DNA from: Paragordius varius
Taxonomy: Eukaryota; Nematomorpha
Direction of reading: 5' to 3'
NCBI GenBank assembly: GCA_964247055.1
Contig: OZ176059.1
Location: 1,054,001-1,118,000 of the forward strand
Length of the DNA: 64,000 bases
Positions 25,501 to 39,100 of the stretch are shown one piece after another. Position 1 is the stretch's first letter. Each line of letters begins with the position of its first letter. The notes beneath the pieces are model-generated. The model searched no databases. It had not been told where the DNA came from and saw nothing but the letters and a program-made list of their open reading frames with translations. A program made the translations under genes and the position numbers.

Positions 25501-28500
25501 AATATGGATGTTAAGATTTTAATAGTGAGTTTAACTAGTAGTAATCAAAAAAAATATTTTAATATAGGTTATAAAAAAAAATTTTTGTTTTTTGAGTACG
25601 TTAATAGAAAAACGCCTTCCTTTGATTTAAGATTTTATAAAAACCCAAACTATATGATTTTAGGCTATTTATATATTGAAATATCTCCTAAAATTATAAT
25701 AAACCATAATATGTCAAATTTTATCATTATTTTTTGAATTATCCTTAATTATTTTCACTTTTTGCCCAATTTTAATTTTCTCTCAATATTTCAAAAACTA
25801 GGTGGTTAACACATAAAAATTTTTGCGGAAAATGAATTCGCGCTGGTCATAAACTATCTCATGAATTGTTCAAAAAAAATTTTTTTGTAACATTTTTTTG
25901 TTAAAATTTTTTTGCTAAAAATTTTTTAGGCCTATAAAACTAGCAAATTAGCTATTTCATATAATTCAACACGCCGTGCCAAATGGTGGACAAAACTAGG
26001 TTACCTTGCTTCCCATATTAATGTTAATAAGGGTGGAAACTCATCATCAACTATGACTTTACCACTTAAATCACTGAGACCAAACGGGGGTCCGACACCC
26101 CAATTATGTCTCATTATACTTAGGACATATCCACTCTTGGTTAATTTTTTGCTTAAAGTCATTTTTTTGTTGCAAAAGGTTTTTGTCGTTAGAATTCTCA
26201 AATTTTCCGTTTTTTTGATATAAGTTTATAATTTTGAATAATATGATGGAATATCAGCAAAATTAATAATAAATTTATTAATGAATTTTCGTTAAATTCC
26301 TCTAATTTCTTCGGATCAACACAAAATAAAATTAAAATAAAGATACAAATAAAAATTATGAAATATATTATAAAAACAAAGATGTATATCTATTTATAAA
26401 AAATTCCGTTATTGGGTGGATATGATTGATTTCTTTTTGTCCGTTTATATCTCCCGAATTTACAGTGGCGTATGGAGTAATACCATATTAGTTCATAAAA
26501 GAAAAAAAATGTTTTTTTTAAAAAAAACAATCCTAGTTGTAAATACACATATCTATAATATCCCCTTGTTTTTTCAAGAAAAACAATTTTTTATTCCATT
26601 ATGGACTAATATTGTTTTATTCCATACGCTTCTGTATATAATAGCTTTCTTTTATAATTTTTTGGTTTCGTTCTCTTTTTTATCTATTATCTCAACGTTA
26701 TCCCAATTATTTTGTGTCTGTACGCAAGTGCCGACACATTTACTTTGTTTCTTCTTTCTGCGGATTTGTGTTCTTTTATTCGAGTGTTTATACCTCTTTT
26801 AGTCTGTCTAATATAAATATCATCGCAATCATTACATTTGACTTTGTAAACTACAAATTTTACATCTTGTTAGATATGTAGATGATATAAAATTTGCATA
26901 GATGAGGAAAATAATACAAAAAAGTTACAAAAACAGTTTGATTGTACTAGCCTTTTACACTTCACTATAGAAAAAGAAAATAATAATAAAATCCCATTCC
27001 TCGATATATTGTTAACGAGAGACAATTATAATATTAAAACTCAAGTATATTATGAATCTGATACATACATAATTGATTATACCTCACACCAACCTCCAAA
27101 TTGTTTTAATTCTATAGTACACAGGTTACTACAACGTACATTATTAATTCCTAATGATATAAAAATGAAAACTGCACAAACATCGTTACTTGTTAAAAAG
27201 TTTTTAAAGAAAAATTATCCCCAGCACCTTATTACAAACGCTATAATTAAAATTATGAAACATAACGGAGTTAATAAAAATACGAAAAATAATGAGATTA
27301 ATAATAATAATAGTTACAGTAATACCGACAACAGAAAGGGAAAAAATACTAGTGATACCTTTTCACGAAAACGTCAGTTACAAAATCAAGGATATTTTAA
27401 AATCCAAGTTTCATATTATTTTTAAACCTCTTAATAACAACATTCGATAGGTACAAGAGAAAAATTTGTAGTTTACAAAGTCAAATGTAATGATTGCGAT
27501 GATGTTTATATTGGACAGACTAAAAAAGGTATAAACACTCGAATAAAAAAACACAAAGCCGCAGAAAGAAGAAACAAAGTAAATGTGTTGGCACTTGCGC
27601 ACAGACACAAAATTGATTGGGATAACGTTGAGATATTAGATAAAAAAGAGAACGAAACCAAAAAATGATTAAAAAAAGCTACTATATAAATAAGGAAGAT
27701 AATTAAATTAAATTAAAATAAATATACAAATTAAAATTATGAAATATTTTATAAAAACAAAAATATATATCTATTTATAAATTCCGTTATTGGGTTGTTT
27801 CTTTTTGTCCGTTTATTAATATTCCATATTTACAGTGGCGTATGGATTAAAACAATATTAGTCCATAATAGAATAAAAAATTGTTTTTCTTGAAAAAACA
27901 AGGGGATGTTATTACAACTAGGATTGTTTTTTTAAAAAAAACATTTTTTTTCTTTTATGGACTAATATTTTTTACTCCATACGCCACTGTAAATAAGGAA
28001 GATAAATTAATAAACCGACAAAAAGAGATCAATCAATCAACCCAATAACGGAATTTATAAACAGATATACATCTTTGTTTTTATAAAATATTTCATAAGT
28101 TTAATTTGTATCTTTATTTTAATTTTATTTTTGTGTTGATCCGAAGAAGTTAGAGGAATCTAACGAAAATTTATTAATAAATTTATTATTAATTTTGCTG
28201 ATATTACATCATATTATTCTAAAACATAATTCAGCCTATTGTTATGGTAAACAACGGATTGGTTATGTTTTGTAATAACAGTTGTTAAAATCCGTAATAT
28301 AACGATAAAGGATAATTAAGTAGAATTAAATGTCCATAATTTATCATGTTAAAATATTTAATTGCATTTTTGATATTGCTTTAAAGTATTAAAGTCATTC
28401 ATAATTTACTGGATTATAACTGCAAAAATTTACTTTTTTTCTTTTTTAACTATATGAACGAACCTCTTTCTGTAACATTTTTTTCTGAGTACTTTTTTTA

Positions 28501-29724
28501 AACTCCCTTTTAAACACTAAATTTATGTAGATCTTTGTACGATATTATTTGTGTCCATAAATTGTTTATTTGTGTTATTCTATCAATTTTGTAGAGAAAT
28601 TTAATTGCCATTGGTTTTTGTTTGGTGTTAATATGTAATTTTTTTGTGATACATAGGATTTTTTATGTCTTTTTAGTATGCATTTTATTGGTTGCTTATT
28701 TCACACTATAGTTGGGTAATTGCAACACAACAGTAGTGTATGGAAAAAGCAACAAAATGTAGAATAAACAATTATTTCCTTTCTTTTTTCCATACACTAC
28801 TGTGTTGCAATTTGCCCTACTATAGTGTTAAATAAGCAACCATTAAAATGCATACTGTAAATTCCGGTTAATGATTACCAATATTTATTTTAAACATGTG
28901 ATTTCTTTTAAATTATTAGCGGTTTCGTTTTTATAACATCATTAAAATGTTAGTCTAACTAGAGAAATAATAACTCTATAATAATTTTCTTGTAAAAATT
29001 TATTACAACCATTTTATAACATATAAAAACTTACTTATGATTAATTATAGTATCATATTAAAGGTTTTTATAAATAATATATTTTCATGTTTAGTATATT
29101 GTCAAGAAATCAAACAATACATCAGTTTGTGTTAATGAACGCACCTTTGAACAATATCATCAATTAATGCAATCCGAAAATCAATACGGGGACAATGATG
29201 GTTGGTTAGATGGTATATTATAATTAATTCTTTTTTTGCGTCACAATCAGTTATAACTGTGTTTATCAAATGGTAAAATTGAACACATTTTATAAAAATG
29301 TGTTTTATATGCAAAATCACATTTTATAAATTTTAATAAAGTAATTATATTCATTACTTTTTAGTTATTTATTTAGATTACACAATTTTGTGGTCTATTT
29401 TAGCCAAATAAAATTAATTTAAAAAGGACAAACAAATAAGGATTTTAATAAAATTTAAAAATTGTTAAATTTTTGAATGTAGAATTAGAAACACGATCCA
29501 TAATTTCATTACCATATATTTTTAATTTAGAAAAAATTATAAAATATATTTATTTATAAACATTTAGGTGTAATTGAAATTGAGCCAGAAATTTATTATT
29601 TAAATATAAAACTAAATTATATATAATATGTTTATTTTAAATTTTCCTTTTTATTGGATATAATATATCTCAAAAAAAGTGTATATTATATTTAATTAAT
29701 TTACCATTTATATTTATATATCTT

Positions 29725-29763
<39 letters not shown>

Positions 29764-32700
29764 TTACTAGATTTCAGCTATGAAAATGTTAAACATGGTC
29801 AAGATGCCCACAAAAAAGAATTATTAACTGACGAGGAGAATAATAATAGCAGTGAAGACGAAGGACAAAATAAGGAAAATGATAAAATAACCATAACTAA
29901 AATTACACGAATTTTACGGGTATTTTTTTAATAAACAAAATTTATGATTAAAATGTTAATATATATCCAAAATAATGAAATAATGCTATTTTTTGCAATG
30001 GAGAAAATTAATTTTAGAAATATATAATATTATGGTTTTTTATTTTCCTATCCATTTTTATGGTAACCAACCATGTATGTGAGATTTTGGATGTATATTA
30101 ATTTATATTAAAAATACCTCTATTTGTTATGAAACAAAAACTCTGTTAGAATAAAAAACTTTATTGATGTTCATTAATATAAATTTTTCACAATGGAACA
30201 TATCGTTGCTTATTCCCCGTATATCGCTTTTTTAATCCGTACTTTTTTTCATAACTATTTATTTAGCTTAGAGTTACTGATAAATCTTGGCTTTTCCATA
30301 CATGTAATTCGTCGAACCCTACTAAAAACTCACATACCAATAATCAAAGTTATAACGATAAAAATAATATTTCAAATGCAAATTCAAATTCAAATCTAAA
30401 ATATATGGTAACTAAATCATGTATTTTAACCATATACGATCCAACAGATGATATGATATCCCATTTTGAGAGTCGAAAAGCTACACAAAAATACTGTATA
30501 GTATCATGCCTTAATGTCACTTCAAACGTATATAATAATAATAATAGCATGCTCAACTGTAATAATACATGTAATGACATGACCACTATTAAAAGAAACC
30601 ATGAATATTATTATGAAAATGCCTCATTATCATTGAACACAAATATATCGACCACAAAGTATATATTATATAAATTATGGAATTACTGAATTAAATACAT
30701 TATAATAGGTAAAAAAAGGAATGTAAATAAAAATATGGAAACAAAAAATTGTGTCTGCGAAACGAACCATTTTTATAAATAAAAACTTTTGATGACCAAT
30801 GTGAATAGTAGATAATTAATTTATGCGCGTTTATTGTGTTAAATTGTTTTTCAGATATATATATATATATATATATATAAATAACCTTATCTCTATAACA
30901 CATAATTATATCAATATTTGCAACTTAATTTAACCCTACCTTTTTAGATTCGATCTTATTCCCTCAAATTTTATAAATTTATTCTACAACTTCTAGTTAA
31001 TCAATATATAATAAGAAGATTAACTTGATTTAAAACAGTTTAAATGCATTCTGCCTTTAATTTATTAGATATTAAAAACATTGTCGCCAAAAATATTTTA
31101 GAGAAAACGATAAAGGGGGTATTCCTGATTTGGAATTTTCATTCCACGAAGTATTTCATATTCACAATATTTATACTTTGTGGTAATCTGAGGTTATTTT
31201 TTACATAACACATGCCCTTGTGTACAACTAATGATTTTACAGTTATTAGAAACTGGCCTTTGCTGTCGGCCAGGTGGGAATATGACTTTGTTGGCCCTAG
31301 AGAAAGATATACCATTTATAATTGAAATTCACCCTAAAAATAAGTTAGTTTTTTCGAGCTAACATAACTCATTAATACGAAAGTAATGTATCATTATGGC
31401 TTAGTTTATATTTTTTTAGTATTATTTTAATTACAAACGAAAAGTTTTCATTCTTTTAAAATATAAAAAATAGAGGTAATTTTTTATCTTAATAAACATA
31501 TAATTTATTTTAGGGTGAATTTGTATTGTTTGAGGGTAAATTTGAAGTAAAAATGGTATAAATTAAATTATTTATGAGAAATATTTCAGTTCTGTGATAT
31601 TTTTCCAATTGGATTTTATATAAACAATTTTTTTTAATTATTTGCAGATCAATGGCTGGAAATAACAATATTCACCTAAAAACAAATCCCCGTAGCATTA
31701 TAAATTTGTATGAAACAAAAAATTATTTGGGCGATAATATATTTCCACAATTAATGCCTGATATCCAGGTAAATAAACAGCTTGTAAAAAATTGGTTATT
31801 GTTACTTTTTGTTTTAATATAATATAACATTCAAAACACTTACAGTAAAAATTGAATTATACGGACAAAATGTAAAAAATAAAGATAATCTATATATTTA
31901 TAAAAATGGAAAATGCTGGCTTTGTGATCTGGTACAGAAAAAACGGTAGACCCATTCAAATCCAAACTTCGAAAAAATATAATCATTAATGAATGCCCCG
32001 ACAATAGTTTCGCCCTTTTTTTGAAATAGGCCCCCAGTTCGGGCCCACCCCGTGTGAAAAATGGTTTTTTTTTTGAAAACAGAAGTCCACAAAAATCGTG
32101 TCTTTGAGACAATTTTCCGGAGAACGTGTTGGACCATTCAATTTCAATTATGATTTTTATTTACTTATTTTCGATTGCGCCGAACATAGTCGTCTCGCTT
32201 TTTTAATTTAGGCCCTCTTTTTACCCGCTACCCCCGTAAAATGCCATTTCAAAAAACCAAGTCCACAAAAATAATTTTTTAAATCTATTTTTCGCCCTAG
32301 GTATGAAACCGTAAAAATTCTATATGGATTCCACGTATTCCCTGTTAAAAGGCAAAATTTTGGGTAAGGAGATACCCGCTAAAAACTGATTCCTCATGTA
32401 ACTTTGTGATCTGCTACCGGTAGATCCATTCAAATCCAAACTTCGAACCCCCCCTCCCCAGAAGTCCGAAGGACTTCCTCTGGCTGCGTAGCAGCATTAC
32501 GCTAGTTTTTTTATAAAAGACAACCATACCCTTTTAAACCTTATCTTATCCTATAAAAAAATTTAATTAGAATCGTAAAATATATAATTGATTGTGTTAC
32601 CAATTTACATTTTCACATTATACTTTGTAGTTTTAAACAATGAGTAATATTAAAAAAAATCGGGATTAAAAAAGTTTGATCTTATAAAAAAATATTTGTC

Positions 32701-35700
32701 TTTATATTTTCACGTTTTGTCCGTTTAATTACAATTTTTACTGTATTTCAAAAATATGGTACTTTATAGCTTTTCAAAAGTAAAAAAATACTCTCTTTAT
32801 ATATAGATATATATATCAGTTGTGTTTTTATATTTTTTTTACAATAAATTAATTATTTTTATATATTATTAAATGCTTCAAAAGCAAAAATTTTAATTTT
32901 TTTCTATAATTATCTAAAAATATTTATAGGTAAATATTAATATTCTTATATATTATGCGTTTAGGATTTAGAAAGTTTATTACAATATATAAATCGGCAT
33001 CAAGTGCCAATCAATACATTGGATAAATATTATCGAGAAGTTAATTTTGTTGGACGTGTCATACAATCACCGCTAATTGATAAATCTATGTTGGCCAATA
33101 TAAATAATCATCATCATATCGGGGGCAGTAATAAAAAGTATGTACTGTCTTTTATTTTTTTTATATAATTATACGATTTAAAGTATTTTTAGATTGAGTC
33201 AAAAATATGTTTTAACTATTTTTATCACCAAATAATATGGGACAGTAAAAAGTTTAATAAGACGCAGACATATAAATATATGTATTTTTGAAACAAGACA
33301 GCCGCCACCACACTTTTACAAACCTTGAATTTAACATACCTATCATCTTTTTGAGTTGCAAAAGGAATAGAGATGTAAATTGGTATATATAGATTTCACA
33401 ACTTCATGTTGGTTATAAAAAAAATCATGGTTTAAAAAGTATGGTATGGGTGTCATTATACAGTAAATGAAATTATACGGGAAAACCATAAAAGTATAAA
33501 GACGAAATTTTTTTTATAGGTAACCATACTTTTTCAAACCTTAAATTATCAAAATATATAATTGATTGTTTTACCAATTTTCTCTCTGTTTTATGCTTTA
33601 GAGCTTAAAACAATGAGGTATATTAAAAAAATTTAAAAAGTATGGTTGTTTTTTAAAAAAAATATTTGTTTTTATAATTTTACGTTTTCTCCGTATAATT
33701 TTAATTTTTACTGTAAGAAATGTTATATAGTTTTTTAAATTTGTTTTAAACCATTAATGTGGTTACCATCTGTCAAAATTTTTATACATATTTTAACTTA
33801 AATAAATAAATTTATATAAAATTACGGTAAAACATTAGTTTTTATAAATTATTATAAATATTTTAAATAAACGCTTAAGTTTATTCTGTTTGGTAGGGGT
33901 ACAACATAAGTGTTATATTGTGTTCTATTAATTGCTTAATTAAAAAATCAAAGTTAAAAAAAGATTATGTTAGTTTCTTGTCTAAAACTTACACTTAAAA
34001 TTGAAAAAGGCTTATATATAGACTAATTTTTTTTATATAGAAAAAATATTTTTTCATATAATAAACATTATGATTACGATTGTGAAAAATATAATTAAGT
34101 GTGTCAATTTATATATCAATTCCTTATTCCCGAAACCCATATGTTATGGTCAAATAATAAGGATCAAATAGATATGGTTGTCTTTATTAATGAAATGTAT
34201 ATTAGCCTCTTATTTTTAAAATTTGTTTTTAAAGCTTAATTTTAACTATATAATTAACAAACAAATAATAGGTATAGTTTCTGTAAAAATTTAAAATCAT
34301 AACAAAACGTAAATATATAAACGACAAATTAAATATAGCGCCATAATTTTAAACCCTAGTTTTTTTCTCTATTAAATGATTCAAAGGTGAAATGTATATA
34401 ATTGAGTGTGTTAATTGATTCTTTAAATATTAATGTTAAATAAAATATATTTTTGTATTAAAAAAATAATGTTAGTCATTCAGTTTTTTCCTTTGTCTGA
34501 ATAATTTTAAAAAACCAACAACTTATTATAATAACTAATTTTAGCCTTAATGCCGCCTCAACCATGAAAGAATTTGGTGATGGCAATTATCAAATGCATC
34601 ATCCTTGTGTAGTTAATATGCTTACAAAGGATTGGAATATTGTCTTTATTAAATTTCGAACCCTTAAAGAATATCTGGTTTTAGTTTGATTTTTATACCA
34701 TATATTTGAGTTAAAATGTAAATCTTTTGATTATGTGAGCCAAAGATTAGATTTTACCAGCTCATCAATATAATAAATGAAGAAATCGGCTAAATTATTA
34801 AAAATATTTAAATATAAATATATACCTATAATATAATTTTGCTAATTTTCAAATTAGCACTGATTATTATACCATTTGCACTTCAATAGTGTCCTTGAAC
34901 ACTTCAAGTTGGTCCTTAACTTTTTAATTTGTTATTAACTTTTCTCAATCAAACCGTGAATTATTCGTCTATATCCATTATTAACCTATTCTCTAGAAAC
35001 CAAACTTTTAATATCATTTTTTAATTATTCTGAAACCATATATCGTTATTAAGTTCTTAAAAAATATTTTTTTTGTTAACAAGACGATCGAAAAAATATA
35101 TATCTTGGTTATTAATTACAATTTTAAGTTGAAAAAATATATGATTGAATATTATTTTTGTAGTGGAAAAAATAGTTCAAAACAAAAAAGTGGTTTATGA
35201 TTGAAAAATATTCAAAATAAATAATTATGTATAATCAAGAAAATTAGTTTAAAAAATAATTAAATAAATAAATTTATAGTTATATCCAAAGTTAAAAAGT
35301 TTAAAGACCAACGAAAATTCTTCAAGGAAACTCAAAGTGCAAATGGTATTGTATACTACAATTCAATTTAAAAAAGTTTTAAACGTATCACATTTTCTTA
35401 CTTGGACATATAAAAATTTTACAGTATGAATTTGCTAAACACCACCTTTTTTGTGATTATAATTATTTTTGCCATTGTTAAAAATAAAACAGAGTGTTAC
35501 AAATAATTTTTGTACTTTTAAATTATAGCGTATATATATATATATATATATATGTATATTGTTATGTAGGATTTAGGATATCATCAATTATTTCAACCCG
35601 GTAATGATATATATGTCCATCATGTATATTATTTATATTCATCTCCTTTGATTTGTAAAACTGCTCTACCCCTAACCGAGGAAACGAAGTATTTAGAATA

Positions 35701-36130
35701 AAAATTATTTATTGGAAATATATAGATAATAATCTTAATCATTGATGCTACAGTGAAGTTTTTAAAATTATCCGCACATTTAAAAAATATGTATTAAACA
35801 TATAAATATGTAGAAAAACAATCAATTTTGTCAAATAGATAATTAATTTATTTCTAATCTGATCTTTATACTTTGGTTCAACTTTAACCTCTTAATAAAT
35901 GTATTTTTGAAAACACATTTTTTGCAAATTTATTATTATACATTTTTTTATAGTTTGAATTTATATCAAAATAATTTAGAAATTTTTTTTTATTTACTTT
36001 AATCATATTATTACTACGCAGAGATATTATGAACGATATATTTTTACATATTATCAAAGTTTTTATAATTTTATCGCTTATTATTATCAATTTTAAACAA
36101 TAGCATTATGCTGCTTTTTGTTTTAATTAA

Positions 36131-36167
<37 letters not shown>

Positions 36168-39100
36168 TTACAGGACTAATTCTATCGGACAAAATTTAAT
36201 TTACGTGTCAGCTTCCAATTACTCCCATTTTTCTAAGTCGCCTAAAACACAGTATCAGGATTTGTCCTGTCGAATGACGGAATTAAAACAATGGATTCAG
36301 GTTTTTATAATTTTTTTTTAATATTTAAAAAATAAAACATTTCAGATATATCAATTTTGAGTTGAGATTGCCTTAAGCCAATAACGAAGGCATCCATAAT
36401 ACGCTCTTCAATAAATCCTTGAACTTGGCCTTTCCGGCTGTTATTTAAACACCCGCTCTAAGAATTGGGTAAAGGTTTGAGTATTGTTCCGCGTAAAAAT
36501 TTAAATCGACTTTGAAATTTCGATTTTGTGGCATTGAACTTTTTAGGCCTGTTGCCTTGATCTCGCCCCGAGTTGCATCCTTAATTATCGGATATAATAA
36601 TTGATCATTTTACTCATAACTAACAGTACAACATAAGAAAGCAACGTTGTTTTAAACGCTTGCTCGGTTACTGGAATCTCTTTGGATTCCATAACGTTTG
36701 CCATGTGGTCAATGTTTTCCTCAAACTTAGTATTTTCAATATCATATATTATCTTTATAATTTAATCCAACAAACTGATAATAAATTCCTAACGAAATGA
36801 CACGCCAGTGCCAATTTGGCCAACCTGTGCATTTAAAAATTTGATGATAATATTAAGTTTGAGGAATACATCGACTACATAACAAATCTTATGGAAGCCA
36901 AAGAGATTTCAGTAACTGACAAACCACTCAAAACAACGATGTTTTATGGTAGACTGTTGGTTTTGCGTAAAATCAATCAACGATTATATTCCACAAAATT
37001 TGGATTCAAGGTGGGGGCGAATAAGGCAACCACCCTAAAAATTTCCATCCCGCCAAATCTATACTCCAAAGTCGTTCGAATTTTTGTTGACTTTTTCGAA
37101 GTAATGCTGAAACCTTTACCCAATTCTTAGACCGGGTTAAGAAGACGGTGGCCACCATGGAACCGCTAAAAGGCGTGTAACAACAGTTGGCCTGTCAAAT
37201 CAACTATAGCCTTGAAAGTATATGGCGTTATAGCGATGACTCAACCATTCGATAACGTCTATGTATTCTTATTTGAATGGAATGAGTATTAGAGTCGCAA
37301 GGATGAGCGTCTAAGGCATTAAACTTGGACTCCTCGGCTGCTATCTTAACCCGCTTTAAGAATTGCGTTTAAAGGTTTCGGCATTGCTCCGAACCAAATC
37401 GACATTGGAAGTTAGATTATGTGGTATTGAAAATTTTAGAACCGTTGCCTTACAGTCTATCTCCTAGTAAATGATTTCTTAGACTGCATAAAACAACTAT
37501 AAATAAAACTGAACCTATAATATTTTTCGTGCTGAAATCAGTTAATTGAAAAAAATTGCTTATTTATTATATGTATATGTTATTAAATTATTTCTCATCA
37601 GCATCAGATTAATATTTCTAACTGAACATTGATAAAATGGAAATTTCCAGGAACACGTTTTTAGTGTTTCAATGGCCGTTTTTTACATTTTTATGCCGAC
37701 TAATGTTAACAGAATCTTTATATATAATGACCATTTTAAAAAAATGCTATTCCCATTGTAATTTTGTGATGAAAAAAAGGAAATTCCAATATATAAAACA
37801 AAATTTCAATTTTGGACAATATATATATGTACTTTTAAAAATCCATTTTATAATATTAATTTTAGCACTTAAAGCGTATGTCTCCTCTCAGGTAAATGTT
37901 TTGTGAGAGAACGGAAAAATTTCCGGATGAAAAATTATTTTAGATAAAATATATAAAAATATTATATATACAGTATAAGCCCCTTTAAATATATTGTGGC
38001 TAGATAAGAGGGGCGAAGCCAATGGGAAAATATTCCTATATTAAGCATTTTTTCAGTAATATTATAATGTGCATTTTAACCATATTTCCAATAGGATTTA
38101 TTTAGACTTCACTCGCAGGAACTTATATTACAATGCTTGATTGATATTCTCAAACCTTTCCAATCTAACAACCAGCACTATGTAATATTTATATTTTGAT
38201 ACATTAAACAAATTTTTATTATGATGTCCAAGGGTGTGTATGTAAATTATAATTTTTAGATTCGATTAACTATGGATCAATTTTCGGAATGTATATTTAA
38301 TTTAAATTATATTAATCCATATTTAACAACTTTAATTAGGCTTTTTCAAAAAATCTAAAAAAATGTTCATTTTTATTTCTAAATTACGGCCCTTTTAACA
38401 AATATTTAACTTTTATCACTTTATATATTTTACGACTTGACATTTTAAACACTATTTGTATATGTAATATTAAATACAGCATGCTTCATATCAAAAATTT
38501 AATCCATACCGTACCTCTACCCCTAATACCCTTGATCGAAAATCTAAAATTCGCCCAAATTATCCAATGAAACCGGGACAACACACCAACGATATGTTAC
38601 TTATGTCACACGAAATCGAAACATTTAACACTACCTGTCCAAATGCATCTTACCCTATTATCCAACAAATAAATGTAAAGAAAGAATACCCAATCGATAA
38701 TAATAATATGGACGTGGACGCCTTGCATTGTGAGAAATTTAATAATTTTAGTAATAATTACACTGCTCATACAACGTCTAAGGTGAAAAAACGCCATGGT
38801 TTTTTTACTTATGAAAAGGGTGCCGGACCAGAAACCATGTGCATTGGTGACGATGATACATCATATCATTCTGACGCCGTTAATGGTGAAAATGATGTAA
38901 CAAATTACAGTAAAGTAGGTAGTAATATAACGAAAAATGTCACAATACCACCTATTGATGATAATTTATCGGATCGTGCACTTAGCATGTTGTTAGATGA
39001 ACCATTTGATTTATGCATATTATCACCATCTCCGCATTCGAAAAAACGTATGCTAACCAAAATATCACCGGTGGCCATATCTGAAAATAGCAATCCCCAC

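Noticed and set aside
24867-25737. Three open frames of 62-84 codons as small genes
   Set aside because: They are AT-biased shadows inside the foldback palindrome, with no motif, and they change with the arm.
26416-26802. 128-codon hydrophobic open frame as a membrane protein
   Set aside because: It is the antisense of the inverted GIY-YIG copy plus MITE sequence.
37637-37906. 89-codon open frame in the last BRCA2 intron as a gene
   Set aside because: There is no motif, the composition is AT-driven, and neighbouring repeats suggest old transposon sequence.
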